Below, piece after piece: positions 1-5,645 of a stretch of 5,645 bases of DNA. The first letter of the stretch is position 1; every line of letters begins with the position of its first letter. A program made the position numbers and the translations under genes. Under the pieces are notes generated by a model that was not told where the DNA came from, did no database searches, and saw nothing but the letters and a program-made list of their open reading frames with translations. Source of the stretch: Burkholderiales bacterium (GTDB lineage Bacteria; Pseudomonadota; Gammaproteobacteria; Burkholderiales; Ga0077523); the NCBI GenBank assembly GCA_025459035.1, contig JALORJ010000226.1, forward strand, positions 1 to 5,645. Direction: 5' to 3'.

Positions 1-1714
1 CGGCGAACGACACGTCCGCCGGCGCCTGCGTGATCGCCTGCACCAGCCCGGTGTCCTGCACCGGGAAGAAGCCCTTCGGCGCGATGACGTACAGGCCGGC
101 CGTCAGCGCGACCGTCGCCGCGAAGGCCGCCAGCACGAGCCCCGACCGGTCGAGCGCGCGATCGAGCGTGCGCCCGTACAGCGCGAGCACACGCGCCTGC
201 AGACCGCGCGGCGCGACGTCGACGCCCGTGCGCGGCGCCGCGCGCAGCAGCCGCGCGCACATCATCGGCGTGAGCGTGAGCGACACCACCGCCGACAGCA
301 GGATCGTCGCGGTGAGCGTCAGCGCGAACTCGCGGAACAGCCGGCCGACGACGTCGCCCATGAACAGCAGCGGGATCAGCACCGCGATCAGCGACAGCGT
401 GAGCGACACGATGGTGAAGCCGATCTCGCCGGCGCCCTTCAGCGCGGCCTCGCGCGGGGTCAGCCCGGCTTCGAGATGGCGCGCGATGTTCTCGATCATC
501 ACGATGGCGTCGTCGACGACGAACCCGGTCGCGATCACCAGCGCCATCAGCGTGAGGTTGTTCAGGCTGAAACCCGCCAGGTACATCACGCCGAAGCTGC
601 CCACCAGCGACACCGGCACCGCCACCGCCGGGATCAGCGTGGCCGAGACGCGGCGCAGGAAGACCAGGATCACGCCGATCACCAGCGCCACCGCGAGCAG
701 CAGCTCGACCTGCGTGGCGCGCACCGCGGCACGGATGCCGGTGGTGCGGTCGGCCAGCACCTCGACCTGCACGCCCTCGGGCAGCACGCTGCCCAGTTGC
801 GGCAGCAGCGCGCGCACGCGATCGGCCGTCGCGATCACGTTGGCGCCGGGCTGGCGGCGCACCTCGACCAGCAGCGCCGGCGTCGCGTCGTGCCACGCCG
901 CGAGCCGCGTGTCCTCGGCCCCGTCGACGACGTCCGCGACATCGGCCAGCCGCACCGGCGCACCGTTGCGCCACCCCAGCACCACGTCGCGCCACTCCTG
1001 CGGCGTGCGCAGCTGGTCGTTGGTCTCGATCGCCGACGCGCGCGCCGCGCCGTCGAAGCTGCCCTTGGCCTGGGTCGTGTGCGTGGCACCGATCGCGGTG
1101 CGCACGTCTTCGAGCACCAGCCCGACGGCCGCGAGCGCCTTCGGGTTGACCTGGATGCGCGTCGCCGGCCGCTGGCCACCGCTCACGCTCACCTGCCCGA
1201 CGCCGCTCACCTGCGCCAGCCGCGGCGCGAGGCGCTGATCGGCGATCGCCTGCAGCCGCGTGAGCGGCAGCGTGGCCGTGCGCAGCGCGAGCGTGAGGAT
1301 CGGCGGATCGGCCGGATTGATCTTGCTGTAGACCGGCGGCGCAGGCAGGTCCGCCGGCAGCAGCTGACCGGCCGCGTTGATCGCGGCCTGCACCGACTGC
1401 TCGGCCACGTCGAGCGGCAGCGACAGCACGAAGGTCAGCGTCACCGTCGACACGCCCAGCGCGCTCGTCGAGGCCATGCGCTTCAGGCCCGGCATCTGCC
1501 CGAACTGACGCTCGAGCGGCGCAGTGACGGTGCCGGCCATCACCTCCGGCCCCGCGCCCGGATAGAAGGTGACGACCTGGATGGTCGGGTAGTCGACCTC
1601 CGGCAGCGCCGACAGCGGCAGCAGCCGCCACGCCAGTGCACCAGCCAGCAGCAGCGCCACCATCAGCAGCGACGTCGCGACCGGCCGCAGGATGAACAGC
1701 CGCGACAGGTTCAT
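1..1714 (-). CDS. mdtB: MdtB-type RND multidrug efflux pump subunit (C-terminal part outside window)
   Basis: Inner-membrane proton-driven RND (HAE1) transporter; in the known system MdtB pairs with MdtC as a heteromultimer and exports drugs, bile salts and similar compounds through MdtA and an outer-membrane channel. I translated all 571 visible codons and found no stop or frameshift; the family is about 1040 residues, so the rest lies left of position 1. Visible landmarks: RLFILRPVATSLL leading into TM1 (about residues 5-30), LPEVDYPTIQV (38-47), APLERQFGQM (65-74), YSKINPADPP (129-138) in the porter domain, the paired TM4 aspartates D401-D402 in GFVVDDAIV that carry protons, GDVVGRLFREFA (about 452-463) and PKGFFPVQD (about 546-554). 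These match MdtB rather than MdtC, which has LPQVDFP and MGGLPGRLLREFA. The ATG overlaps the mdtA stop by 4 bp (ATGA), and no Shine-Dalgarno precedes it. Family assignment is very secure; the substrate is unknown. Confidence 0.93.
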   Translation of the reverse strand, partial: MNLSRLFILRPVATSLLMVALLLAGALAWRLLPLSALPEVDYPTIQVVTFYPGAGPEVMAGTVTAPLERQFGQMPGLKRMASTSALGVSTVTLTFVLSLPLDVAEQSVQAAINAAGQLLPADLPAPPVYSKINPADPPILTLALRTATLPLTRLQAIADQRLAPRLAQVSGVGQVSVSGGQRPATRIQVNPKALAAVGLVLEDVRTAIGATHTTQAKGSFDGAARASAIETNDQLRTPQEWRDVVLGWRNGAPVRLADVADVVDGAEDTRLAAWHDATPALLVEVRRQPGANVIATADRVRALLPQLGSVLPEGVQVEVLADRTTGIRAAVRATQVELLLAVALVIGVILVFLRRVSATLIPAVAVPVSLVGSFGVMYLAGFSLNNLTLMALVIATGFVVDDAIVMIENIARHLEAGLTPREAALKGAGEIGFTIVSLTLSLIAVLIPLLFMGDVVGRLFREFALTLTATILLSAVVSLTLTPMMCARLLRAAPRTGVDVAPRGLQARVLALYGRTLDRALDRSGLVLAAFAATVALTAGLYVIAPKGFFPVQDTGLVQAITQAPADVSFA

Positions 1715-3051
1715 CGCGCGGGCGGGTCGGACCCCGTGGACGCGCCGGGCCGCGCGGCGGCCGGACCGGACGCGGCATCGGCGGCACTCGGCGGCGCGCC
1801 GGGCGCGGTGGCGGCACCGGCGCCGTCGAGCCGGCCCTTGCGCCGACCGGTGCCGCCGCCGGCGGCATCTGCGCCGTCGGCGCCCGCGATGCGCACCTTC
1901 GAGCCTTCGCGCAATCGCTCGGTGCCTTCGACGACCACCTGCTGCCCGACCTGCACGCCGTCGTCGACGAACACGCGACCGGCGTCGGCGGGGCTCACGC
2001 GCACCGGACGGATGTGCACGGTGTCGTCCTCGACCCGATACACGAACGGACCGGTCGCGCCCTGCTGCACGGCGGCGGACGGCAGCACCGTGGCGCCGCG
2101 GCGCACGTCGACCTCGAGCCGCGCGTTGACGAACTGGTTCGGGAAGAGCGCCCCGTCGGCATTGTCGAACTGCGCCTTGAGCTTCACCGTGCCGGTGGTC
2201 GGATCGATGACGTTGTCGACGGCGAGCAGCGTGCCGGTCGCCAGCCGCGTGCGGCGCTCGCGGTCCCAGGCCTCGACCGGCGCAGGCTTCGCGTCGGCCC
2301 GCACGCGCGCCAGCACGGCGGGCAGGCGGTCCTGCGGCACCGCGAACACCACCGCGATCGGCGACTGCTGCGTCAGCGTCACCAGGCCGTTCGGGTCGGT
2401 GGCGCGCGCGACGTTGCCGACGTCGATCGCGCGCAGCCCGGCGCGGCCCGAGATCGGCGCGCGCACCGTCGCGTAGGCGACCTGCAGACGCGCCTGCGCG
2501 ATCGCGCCGTCGTCGGCACGCAGTGCGCCCTCGTACTGGCGCACCAGCGACGCCTGCGCCTCGACCTGCTGGCGCGCGATCGAGTCCTGCTCGAGCAACG
2601 TGCGATAGCGCGCCAGGTCGATGCGCGCGGCGTCGAGCAGCGCGGCGTCGCGCGCGCGCGTGCCTTCGGCCTGCGCGAGCGCGGCCTCGAACGGACGCGC
2701 GTCGATGCGCGCGATCACGTCGCCCGCACGCACGTCCTGACCTTCGCGGAAGGCGACGTCGACCAGCGTGCCCTCGACCCGCGCGCGGACCACCACGGTG
2801 CGCAGCGGCGTCACCGTGCCCAGTGCGTCGATCGCCACCGGCACGTCGGCCTGCGTCGCCTGCGCCACGGCCACCGGCCGCGGGCGGTCGCGCTCGGCAC
2901 CGCCCGCCGCGCCGGGGGGCCGGCCACCGGCGCCGCCGCGGGCATCGGCCGCCGGCGCGTCGGCCGACGGCGCGCGCTGCATCCACGCCACGACCCCACC
3001 GACCAGAAGCGCGAGCGCCAGCACCGCGCCTGCCACGCGCCCGCTACGCAC
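1711..3051 (-). CDS. mdtA: MdtA-type periplasmic adaptor (membrane fusion protein) of RND pump
   Basis: Links the inner-membrane RND pump to an outer-membrane channel. The protein has 446 residues (E. coli MdtA 415). Arg2/Arg5 precede a hydrophobic anchor (about 6-23), then a Gly/Ala/Pro-rich linker (28-57). The biotinyl-lipoyl half-motif VRARVEGTL (88-96) with FREGQDVRAGD (101-111) is followed by an alpha-hairpin (about 120-190, LARYRTLLEQDSIARQQVEAQ-like heptads), the second lipoyl half RAPISGRAGL (197-206), a beta-barrel with DPTTGTVKLKAQFDN (283-297) and LFPNQFVNARL (302-312), and a membrane-proximal domain ending near ERLREGSKVRI (378-388). Residues 391-446 are a low-complexity Gly/Ala/Pro tail. 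The start is GTG at 3051, supported by GGAGGG just upstream; a second GTG (residue 6) lies too far from it, and no other start fits. The gene begins 39 bp after the pirin stop and overlaps mdtB by 4 bp. Confidence 0.93.
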   Translation of the reverse strand: MRSGRVAGAVLALALLVGGVVAWMQRAPSADAPAADARGGAGGRPPGAAGGAERDRPRPVAVAQATQADVPVAIDALGTVTPLRTVVVRARVEGTLVDVAFREGQDVRAGDVIARIDARPFEAALAQAEGTRARDAALLDAARIDLARYRTLLEQDSIARQQVEAQASLVRQYEGALRADDGAIAQARLQVAYATVRAPISGRAGLRAIDVGNVARATDPNGLVTLTQQSPIAVVFAVPQDRLPAVLARVRADAKPAPVEAWDRERRTRLATGTLLAVDNVIDPTTGTVKLKAQFDNADGALFPNQFVNARLEVDVRRGATVLPSAAVQQGATGPFVYRVEDDTVHIRPVRVSPADAGRVFVDDGVQVGQQVVVEGTERLREGSKVRIAGADGADAAGGGTGRRKGRLDGAGAATAPGAPPSAADAASGPAAARPGASTGSDPPAR

Positions 3052-3054
3052 CCG

Positions 3055-3060
3055 CCCTCC
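3055..3060 (-). promoter_or_regulatory. Shine-Dalgarno supporting the GTG start of mdtA
   Basis: Reads GGAGGG on the minus strand and ends 3 nt before the GTG at 3051 (4 nt if the core is taken as GGAGG). The spacing is short but the core is strong, and no in-frame ATG lies between the upstream stop at 3091-3093 and the hydrophobic anchor, so it decides for the GTG start. Confidence 0.6.
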
Positions 3061-3090
3061 CGTCGATGCGCCCTGCCCGCAGCCGATCGA

Positions 3091-3978
3091 TCAAGCGGCG
3101 GTCTCCGCCACCGGCGACAGTCGCCCCATGCGCCCCGCCTCGAAATCGCGGAAGGCCTCGATCAGCTCGTCGCGCGTGTTCATCACGAACGGGCCGTAGG
3201 CGGCCACCGGTTCGTCGAGCGGCGCACCGCCCAGCACCAGCAGATGTGCGCCGGCGCCCGCGGCCGTCACGCCGAACCCGGCGCCGTCGCGCGTGCCCAC
3301 CACCAGCGTGCCGGCCGGGTGCGTCGCGTCGCCGGCGCGCAGCGTGCCGTCGAGCACGACGACCGCCGCGGTGTGACCGTCGGCCAGCGGCAGGTCCGCC
3401 GTCGCGTCGGCCGCCAGGCGCACGTCCCACAGCTCGACCGGCGTGTGCGTGCGCGCCGGCCCGACCGCATCGGCACAGCGCCCGGCGATCACGCGCACGT
3501 CGACGCCGTCGGCAAGCTGCACGTGCGGGATCGCGGCGTCGCGCAGCGTCTGGTACGCCGGCGTCGTGCGCTTCAACCGCGCCGGCAGGTTGACCCACAG
3601 CTGCACCAGTTCGAGCACGCCGCCGGTGCGCGTGAACGCGGCCGAGTGGAACTCGTCGTGCACCACGCCGTCGCCGGCCGTCATCCACTGCACGTCGCCA
3701 GGCCCGATGCGACCGCCGCCACCGGCCGAGTCGCGGTGCTCCAGTTCGCCCGACCAGACGATCGTCACGGTCTCGAAGCCGCGATGCGGATGCTCGCCGA
3801 CGCCACGCGGACGCTCGGCCGGCGCGAAGGCCGTCGGGCGCGCGTGATCGAGCATCAGGAACGGGCTCAGCGCCCCGGCACCGAGATCCTGGTAGCCGAA
3901 CAGCGTCGTCACCGGAAAACCGTCGCCGACCCAGTGGCCGGCGCCGGGGTGACGCACCTCGGCGATCGACTTGCGCAT
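3091..3978 (-). CDS. Pirin-family bicupin protein (YhhW/quercetinase-like)
   Basis: A 295-residue two-domain cupin of the pirin family, expected in the cytoplasm (no signal peptide or membrane segment). The N-terminal cupin carries all four metal ligands known from human pirin and E. coli YhhW: H63 and H65 in GEHPHRGFETVT, and H107 and E109 in GDGVVHDEFH. Other family hallmarks are GPGDVQWMTAG (92-102), LQLWVNLP-like VQLWVNLP (125-132) and the C-terminal block GAPLDEPVAAYGPFVMNT (251-268) followed by ELIEAFRDFEAGRMG. Length is typical (about 230-300). YhhW cleaves quercetin in vitro, but pirin substrates in bacteria are mostly unknown, so the reaction here cannot be stated. The ATG at 3978 is preceded by GAGG with an 8-nt spacer. 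It starts 21 bp after the cupin gene and ends 39 bp before mdtA, which points to one operon. A role in oxidising a phenolic compound handled by the pump is inference. Confidence 0.93.
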   Translation of the reverse strand: MRKSIAEVRHPGAGHWVGDGFPVTTLFGYQDLGAGALSPFLMLDHARPTAFAPAERPRGVGEHPHRGFETVTIVWSGELEHRDSAGGGGRIGPGDVQWMTAGDGVVHDEFHSAAFTRTGGVLELVQLWVNLPARLKRTTPAYQTLRDAAIPHVQLADGVDVRVIAGRCADAVGPARTHTPVELWDVRLAADATADLPLADGHTAAVVVLDGTLRAGDATHPAGTLVVGTRDGAGFGVTAAGAGAHLLVLGGAPLDEPVAAYGPFVMNTRDELIEAFRDFEAGRMGRLSPVAETAA

Positions 3979-3999
3979 CGCTTCAGCCTCGGGTGACGG

Positions 4000-4509
4000 T
4001 CACTTGCGCCGCGGGTCGTCCTCGGGGTGCACGTAGTCGATGCCGCTCGTCGGGCCGAAGCCCATTTCCTGGATCACCGCCTCGGTGTCGCCCGTCAGCG
4101 AGAAGTGCGGCGTGCCACCCGGCGTCGAGTAGAAGCTGCCGACCTCGAAGGTCTCGAGCTTCGCGACATCGAAGTCGGGGCCGGTGCCCGACCGGTACGT
4201 GCCCGACAGCACCGTGACGACGCGCGCGTCGGGGTGCACATGCGGCGGCAGCCGGTAGTGCGGCGGAACGCGCGCGCGAAAGATGAAGGGGCCCGGCAGG
4301 TTGGGGGCGCCGTAGATCATCACGAGGTCCATGCCCGGCGGCACCGTGCGGTTGGGCACCCACTTCTCCTGCCCGGCATGGAGCACGTCGCTCATCCCGG
4401 CCGTGGCCGGAAGCACCGCGGTGACGCACGCGATCGCGGCGGCGGCAAGGGCGCGACGGCGGCGCCCCGCGCGCGGGGTCGCAAGCTGAGCAGCGGACGG
4501 CATGGTCAT
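4000..4509 (-). CDS. Exported single-domain cupin protein
   Basis: Small cupin (169 residues), probably periplasmic. The N terminus has four arginines (16-19), a short Ala-rich hydrophobic stretch (20-35) and an AxA site (A35-T36-A37), predicting cleavage after residue 37; the RRRR could make it a Tat substrate, but the motif is not canonical. The mature part resembles the stand-alone cupins with a PPHWHPxDExVTVLSG block: here PPHVHPDARVVTVLSG (88-103), then GSFYSTPGGTPHF (124-136) and a YVHPEDDPRRK end (159-169) typical of that group. Ligands H90, H92 and H135 are present, but the usual glutamate four residues after the second histidine is R96 (codon CGC at 4224-4222), so metal binding may be altered. 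Function unknown. Of two ATGs (4509, 4503) the first has the better-placed Shine-Dalgarno. It is the first gene of the probable cupin-pirin-mdtA-mdtB operon. Confidence 0.85.
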   Translation of the reverse strand: MTMPSAAQLATPRAGRRRRALAAAAIACVTAVLPATAGMSDVLHAGQEKWVPNRTVPPGMDLVMIYGAPNLPGPFIFRARVPPHYRLPPHVHPDARVVTVLSGTYRSGTGPDFDVAKLETFEVGSFYSTPGGTPHFSLTGDTEAVIQEMGFGPTSGIDYVHPEDDPRRK

Positions 4510-4515
4510 GGGGGA

Positions 4516-4522
4516 CTCCCTC
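4516..4522 (-). promoter_or_regulatory. Shine-Dalgarno of the exported cupin gene
   Basis: Reads GAGGGAG on the minus strand, 6 nt before the ATG at 4509 and 12 nt before the ATG at 4503. The first spacing is near optimal, so translation most likely begins at 4509. Confidence 0.6.
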
Positions 4523-4525
4523 GCA

Positions 4526-4552
4526 GCGGACCGGTCGATCGTAGGCGGACCG
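4526..4552 (-). promoter_or_regulatory. Possible promoter/operator of the cupin-pirin-mdtAB operon
   Basis: On the minus strand TACGAT (4543-4538) resembles a -10 box and sits about 28 nt before the cupin ATG. No -35 hexamer is recognisable at 15-18 nt spacing. The box is flanked by two direct copies of GCGGACCG (plus-strand 4526-4533 and 4545-4552) whose starts are 19 bp apart, about two helical turns, a layout that would suit a dimeric regulator. In this GC-rich background it could be chance. Confidence 0.25.
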
Positions 4553-4580
4553 CGTCGCCGGTGCTCGCAACCCGTGAAGC

Positions 4581-4599
4581 CGCTCGGTGCGCCCGAGCG
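4581..4599. repeat. Perfect 7-bp inverted repeat in the intergenic gap
   Basis: CGCTCGG (4581-4587) and CCGAGCG (4593-4599) form a perfect 7-bp GC-rich stem with a 5-nt loop. It lies about 120 nt downstream of the aldolase-family stop codon and upstream of the cupin gene. No T-run follows on either strand, so it is not a standard rho-independent terminator; it could be a 3'-end stabilising hairpin, a protein site, or chance. The rest of the 4510-4718 gap shows only an 8-bp tandem repeat GCGACGCC (4657-4664 and 4667-4674). Confidence 0.35.
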
Positions 4600-4718
4600 C
4601 GTTCGACGCGCGCAAGGTGCGAGGTCCGGCCGCGGCGAGGATCACGGCGGGCAATCGCGACGCCGGGCGACGCCGTCAGGCGCGTTCGAGCGGGTGTGGC
4701 GGATGGCTGCACAAGCGC

Positions 4719-5363
4719 TCAGTCGATCCAGCGCACCGCGCCGCGCGCGGCAAGCCCGGCCGCGTCCCAGAACCCGAGCGTCTCGCCGCGGCGCACGCGG
4801 GCAAGCGCATCGGCTTGCGCATGCGGGACGAACACGATGCCGTCGCCGTCCGCCACGACGATGTCACCCGCGGCGACCGGCACGCCGCCGAAGCTCACCG
4901 CGCCGTTGATCTCGCCCGGGCCGTTCTTGTAGCCGGCGTTCGCGCAGTGCCCGCGCGCGAACACCGGGATGTCGGCGTCGAGCAGGCCGGGGACGTCGCG
5001 CACCAGACCGTCGACGACGATGCCCGCGACGCCCAGGCGCTTCGCCCACAGCGCCCACAGATCGCCGATCACGGCCGAGAACGCGTCGGCCTGCGCCGCG
5101 ATCACGATCACGTCGCCGCGCTGCACGAAGTCGAGGCAGGCCATCGCGGCGAGGTTGTCGGTGGGCGCGCAGAAGGCCGTGACCGCCGGGCCGACGCAGC
5201 GCATCGACGGCGCCAGCGGCTGGATGGCGTGATGCGCGCTGCCGCGGCCGTTCATCGCGTCGGTGACGAAGCCCGTCGGCGTGTCGCGGAAGCGATCGAT
5301 CAGCGCGGTCGGCGGACGCGGGATCGTGCGGCGGATGGTGAGGGCGACCGGATCACCGACCAT
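4719..5363 (-). CDS. RraA/HMG-aldolase family protein with aldolase-type D-X20-R-D motif
   Basis: A 214-residue cytoplasmic protein of the RraA-like fold (PF03737 type), whose members include 4-hydroxy-4-methyl-2-oxoglutarate/4-carboxy-4-hydroxy-2-oxoadipate aldolases, oxaloacetate decarboxylases and the RNase E regulator RraA. Family blocks: TPTGFVTDAMNGRG (28-41), GDVIVIAA (83-90), AVIGDLWALWAKRLGVAGIV (97-116), VDGLVRDVPGL (117-127), IPVFARG (132-138) and GDIVVADGDGIVFVP (166-180). D101 followed by exactly 20 residues and R122-D123 gives the D-X20-R-D signature tied to metal-dependent aldolase/decarboxylase activity; the E-D pair that follows in E. coli RraA is absent (VPGL). A catalytic 2-oxoacid role is therefore more likely than RNase E control, but the substrate is unknown. 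The ATG at 5363 has AAGG 9 nt upstream. It faces the same way as the cupin operon, 209 bp ahead of it, and is divergent from the antitoxin gene. Confidence 0.88.
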   Translation of the reverse strand: MVGDPVALTIRRTIPRPPTALIDRFRDTPTGFVTDAMNGRGSAHHAIQPLAPSMRCVGPAVTAFCAPTDNLAAMACLDFVQRGDVIVIAAQADAFSAVIGDLWALWAKRLGVAGIVVDGLVRDVPGLLDADIPVFARGHCANAGYKNGPGEINGAVSFGGVPVAAGDIVVADGDGIVFVPHAQADALARVRRGETLGFWDAAGLAARGAVRWID

Positions 5364-5470
5364 GGCGTTCGACCTTGGGAAGGGGCAGAGCGCGAAGCGT
5401 AGTGCGCGGCGGTTGTCGGGCTGCGGGTGCGGGCGGACACTCGTGACGTCGGACCCGCCACGGAGTGGTC
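5364..5470. promoter_or_regulatory. Divergent intergenic region between aldolase-family gene and antitoxin
   Basis: This 107-bp gap must hold the start signals of both divergent genes. For the plus-strand antitoxin, TTGTCG (5413-5418), a 17-nt spacer and GACACT (5436-5441) is a weak sigma70-like candidate; a tandem TGCGGG pair (5422-5427, 5428-5433) lies in the spacer. For the minus-strand gene only a TACGCT -10-like box (5401-5396) is visible, with no matching -35. All matches are poor and GC-rich sequence is prone to chance hits. Confidence 0.3.
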
Positions 5471-5645
5471 ATGCGCGAAGCCTTGCTCGAAGAAATCCTG
5501 CAACTGCCCGTCCCGGAGCGCATGGCGCTGCTCGAGGACGTCTGGCACAGCCTTCTGCCCGCGGTCGAGTCGACGCCGATCGACGCCGATACCCGCGACG
5601 AACTGGATCGATGCCTTGCCGAGCACGAAGCGAATCCGGATGACG
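5471..5645 (+). CDS. Addiction-module antitoxin, Unstab_antitox/TIGR02574 type (3' end outside window)
   Basis: Fifty-eight codons are visible before the window ends; the family is about 70-80 residues, so perhaps the last 15-20 are missing. Hallmarks are the N-terminal amphipathic helix MREALLEEILQLPVPERMAL (1-20), the LLEDVWHSLLP block (20-30; family form LVEALWDSL), and the C-terminal RDELDRCLAEHEANPDD (42-58; family form RAELDRRLAEHEANPD), which is very characteristic. In characterised modules such antitoxins neutralise a RelE/ParE-fold toxin encoded directly downstream and are unstable; any toxin gene here would start beyond 5645. The ATG at 5471 is preceded by GGAG (5462-5465) with a 5-nt spacer. 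It is the only plus-strand gene and is divergent from the aldolase-family gene. A solitary antitoxin without toxin is also possible. Confidence 0.85.
   Translation, partial: MREALLEEILQLPVPERMALLEDVWHSLLPAVESTPIDADTRDELDRCLAEHEANPDD

Noticed and set aside
30..2476. Long plus-strand open frames (30-1238 and 476-2476) opposite mdtB and mdtA
   Set aside because: They lie antisense to clearly conserved genes, and their translations are Arg/His/Ser-rich low-complexity sequence with no family resemblance; such frames are expected in very GC-rich DNA.
3044..3688. Minus-strand open frame inside the pirin gene in another frame
   Set aside because: Arg/Ala/Gly-rich shadow of the pirin gene, which carries all its conserved metal ligands in its own frame.
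2014..3996. A 660-codon plus-strand open frame, and others at 2523-3593 and 2768-3199
   Set aside because: Antisense to mdtA and the pirin gene; His/Arg/Ala-rich translation with no recognisable domain.
4420..4450. Possible lipoprotein signal (AIAC, Cys28) in the exported cupin
   Set aside because: There is no Leu/Val/Ile at -3, and arginines lie within the six residues that should be uncharged before the lipobox; the AxA site at residues 35-37 fits a normal signal peptide better.
4657..4674. Tandem GCGACGCC repeat in the intergenic gap
   Set aside because: Only two 8-bp copies of a motif that is common in this GC-rich background; no link to a start or stop signal.
5263..5643. Plus-strand frame 5263-5643 and minus-strand frame 5300-5626 across the antitoxin
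   Set aside because: Neither resembles a known family, while the frame starting at 5471 matches the antitoxin family along its whole visible length.
1..5645. CRISPR array, tRNA/rRNA, insertion sequence, attachment site, rho-independent terminator
   Set aside because: Looked for on both strands; no spaced repeat series, cloverleaf, terminal inverted repeats with a transposase, or hairpin followed by a T-run was found.

Overview
The window comes from a very GC-rich bacterium, with almost every third codon position G or C. The proteins look proteobacterial: a two-subunit MdtB-type RND pump, a pirin, and an addiction-module antitoxin of the unstable type. A Burkholderiales-like betaproteobacterium is my best guess, but this rests on composition and family content only and is not secure.

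Layout, right to left on the minus strand: an RraA/HMG-aldolase-family protein (5363-4719); a 209-bp gap that probably holds a promoter; then a tightly packed run of four genes. These are an exported small cupin (4509-4000), a pirin-family bicupin (3978-3091), the periplasmic adaptor MdtA (3051-1711) and the RND pump subunit MdtB (1714 to beyond position 1, about the N-terminal 55% visible). The spacings are 21 bp, 39 bp and a 4-bp ATGA overlap, so the four are very likely one transcription unit. At the right edge, on the plus strand and divergent from the aldolase-family gene, starts a short antitoxin of the Unstab_antitox/TIGR02574 type (5471 onward). It is cut by the window end, and its toxin would lie outside.

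How they may work together: MdtA and MdtB are two parts of a tripartite efflux pump, and MdtC and an outer-membrane channel are expected further left. MdtABC pumps in enterobacteria are linked to export of bile salts, novobiocin and plant phenolics. Some pirins (E. coli YhhW) have quercetinase activity. A pirin and a periplasmic cupin placed directly in front of the pump genes therefore suggest, but do not prove, a unit that modifies and expels phenolic or other aromatic compounds. The aldolase-family gene upstream has the D-X20-R-D signature of metal-dependent HMG/CHA aldolases and oxaloacetate decarboxylases rather than of RNase E regulators, but it is separated by a gap and may be independent.

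No gene-free stretch exceeds 300 bases. I see no RNA gene, CRISPR array, insertion sequence or clear rho-independent terminator. I see no convincing undescribed system. The most unusual points are the gene combination in the operon and a cupin that lacks the usual metal-binding glutamate.
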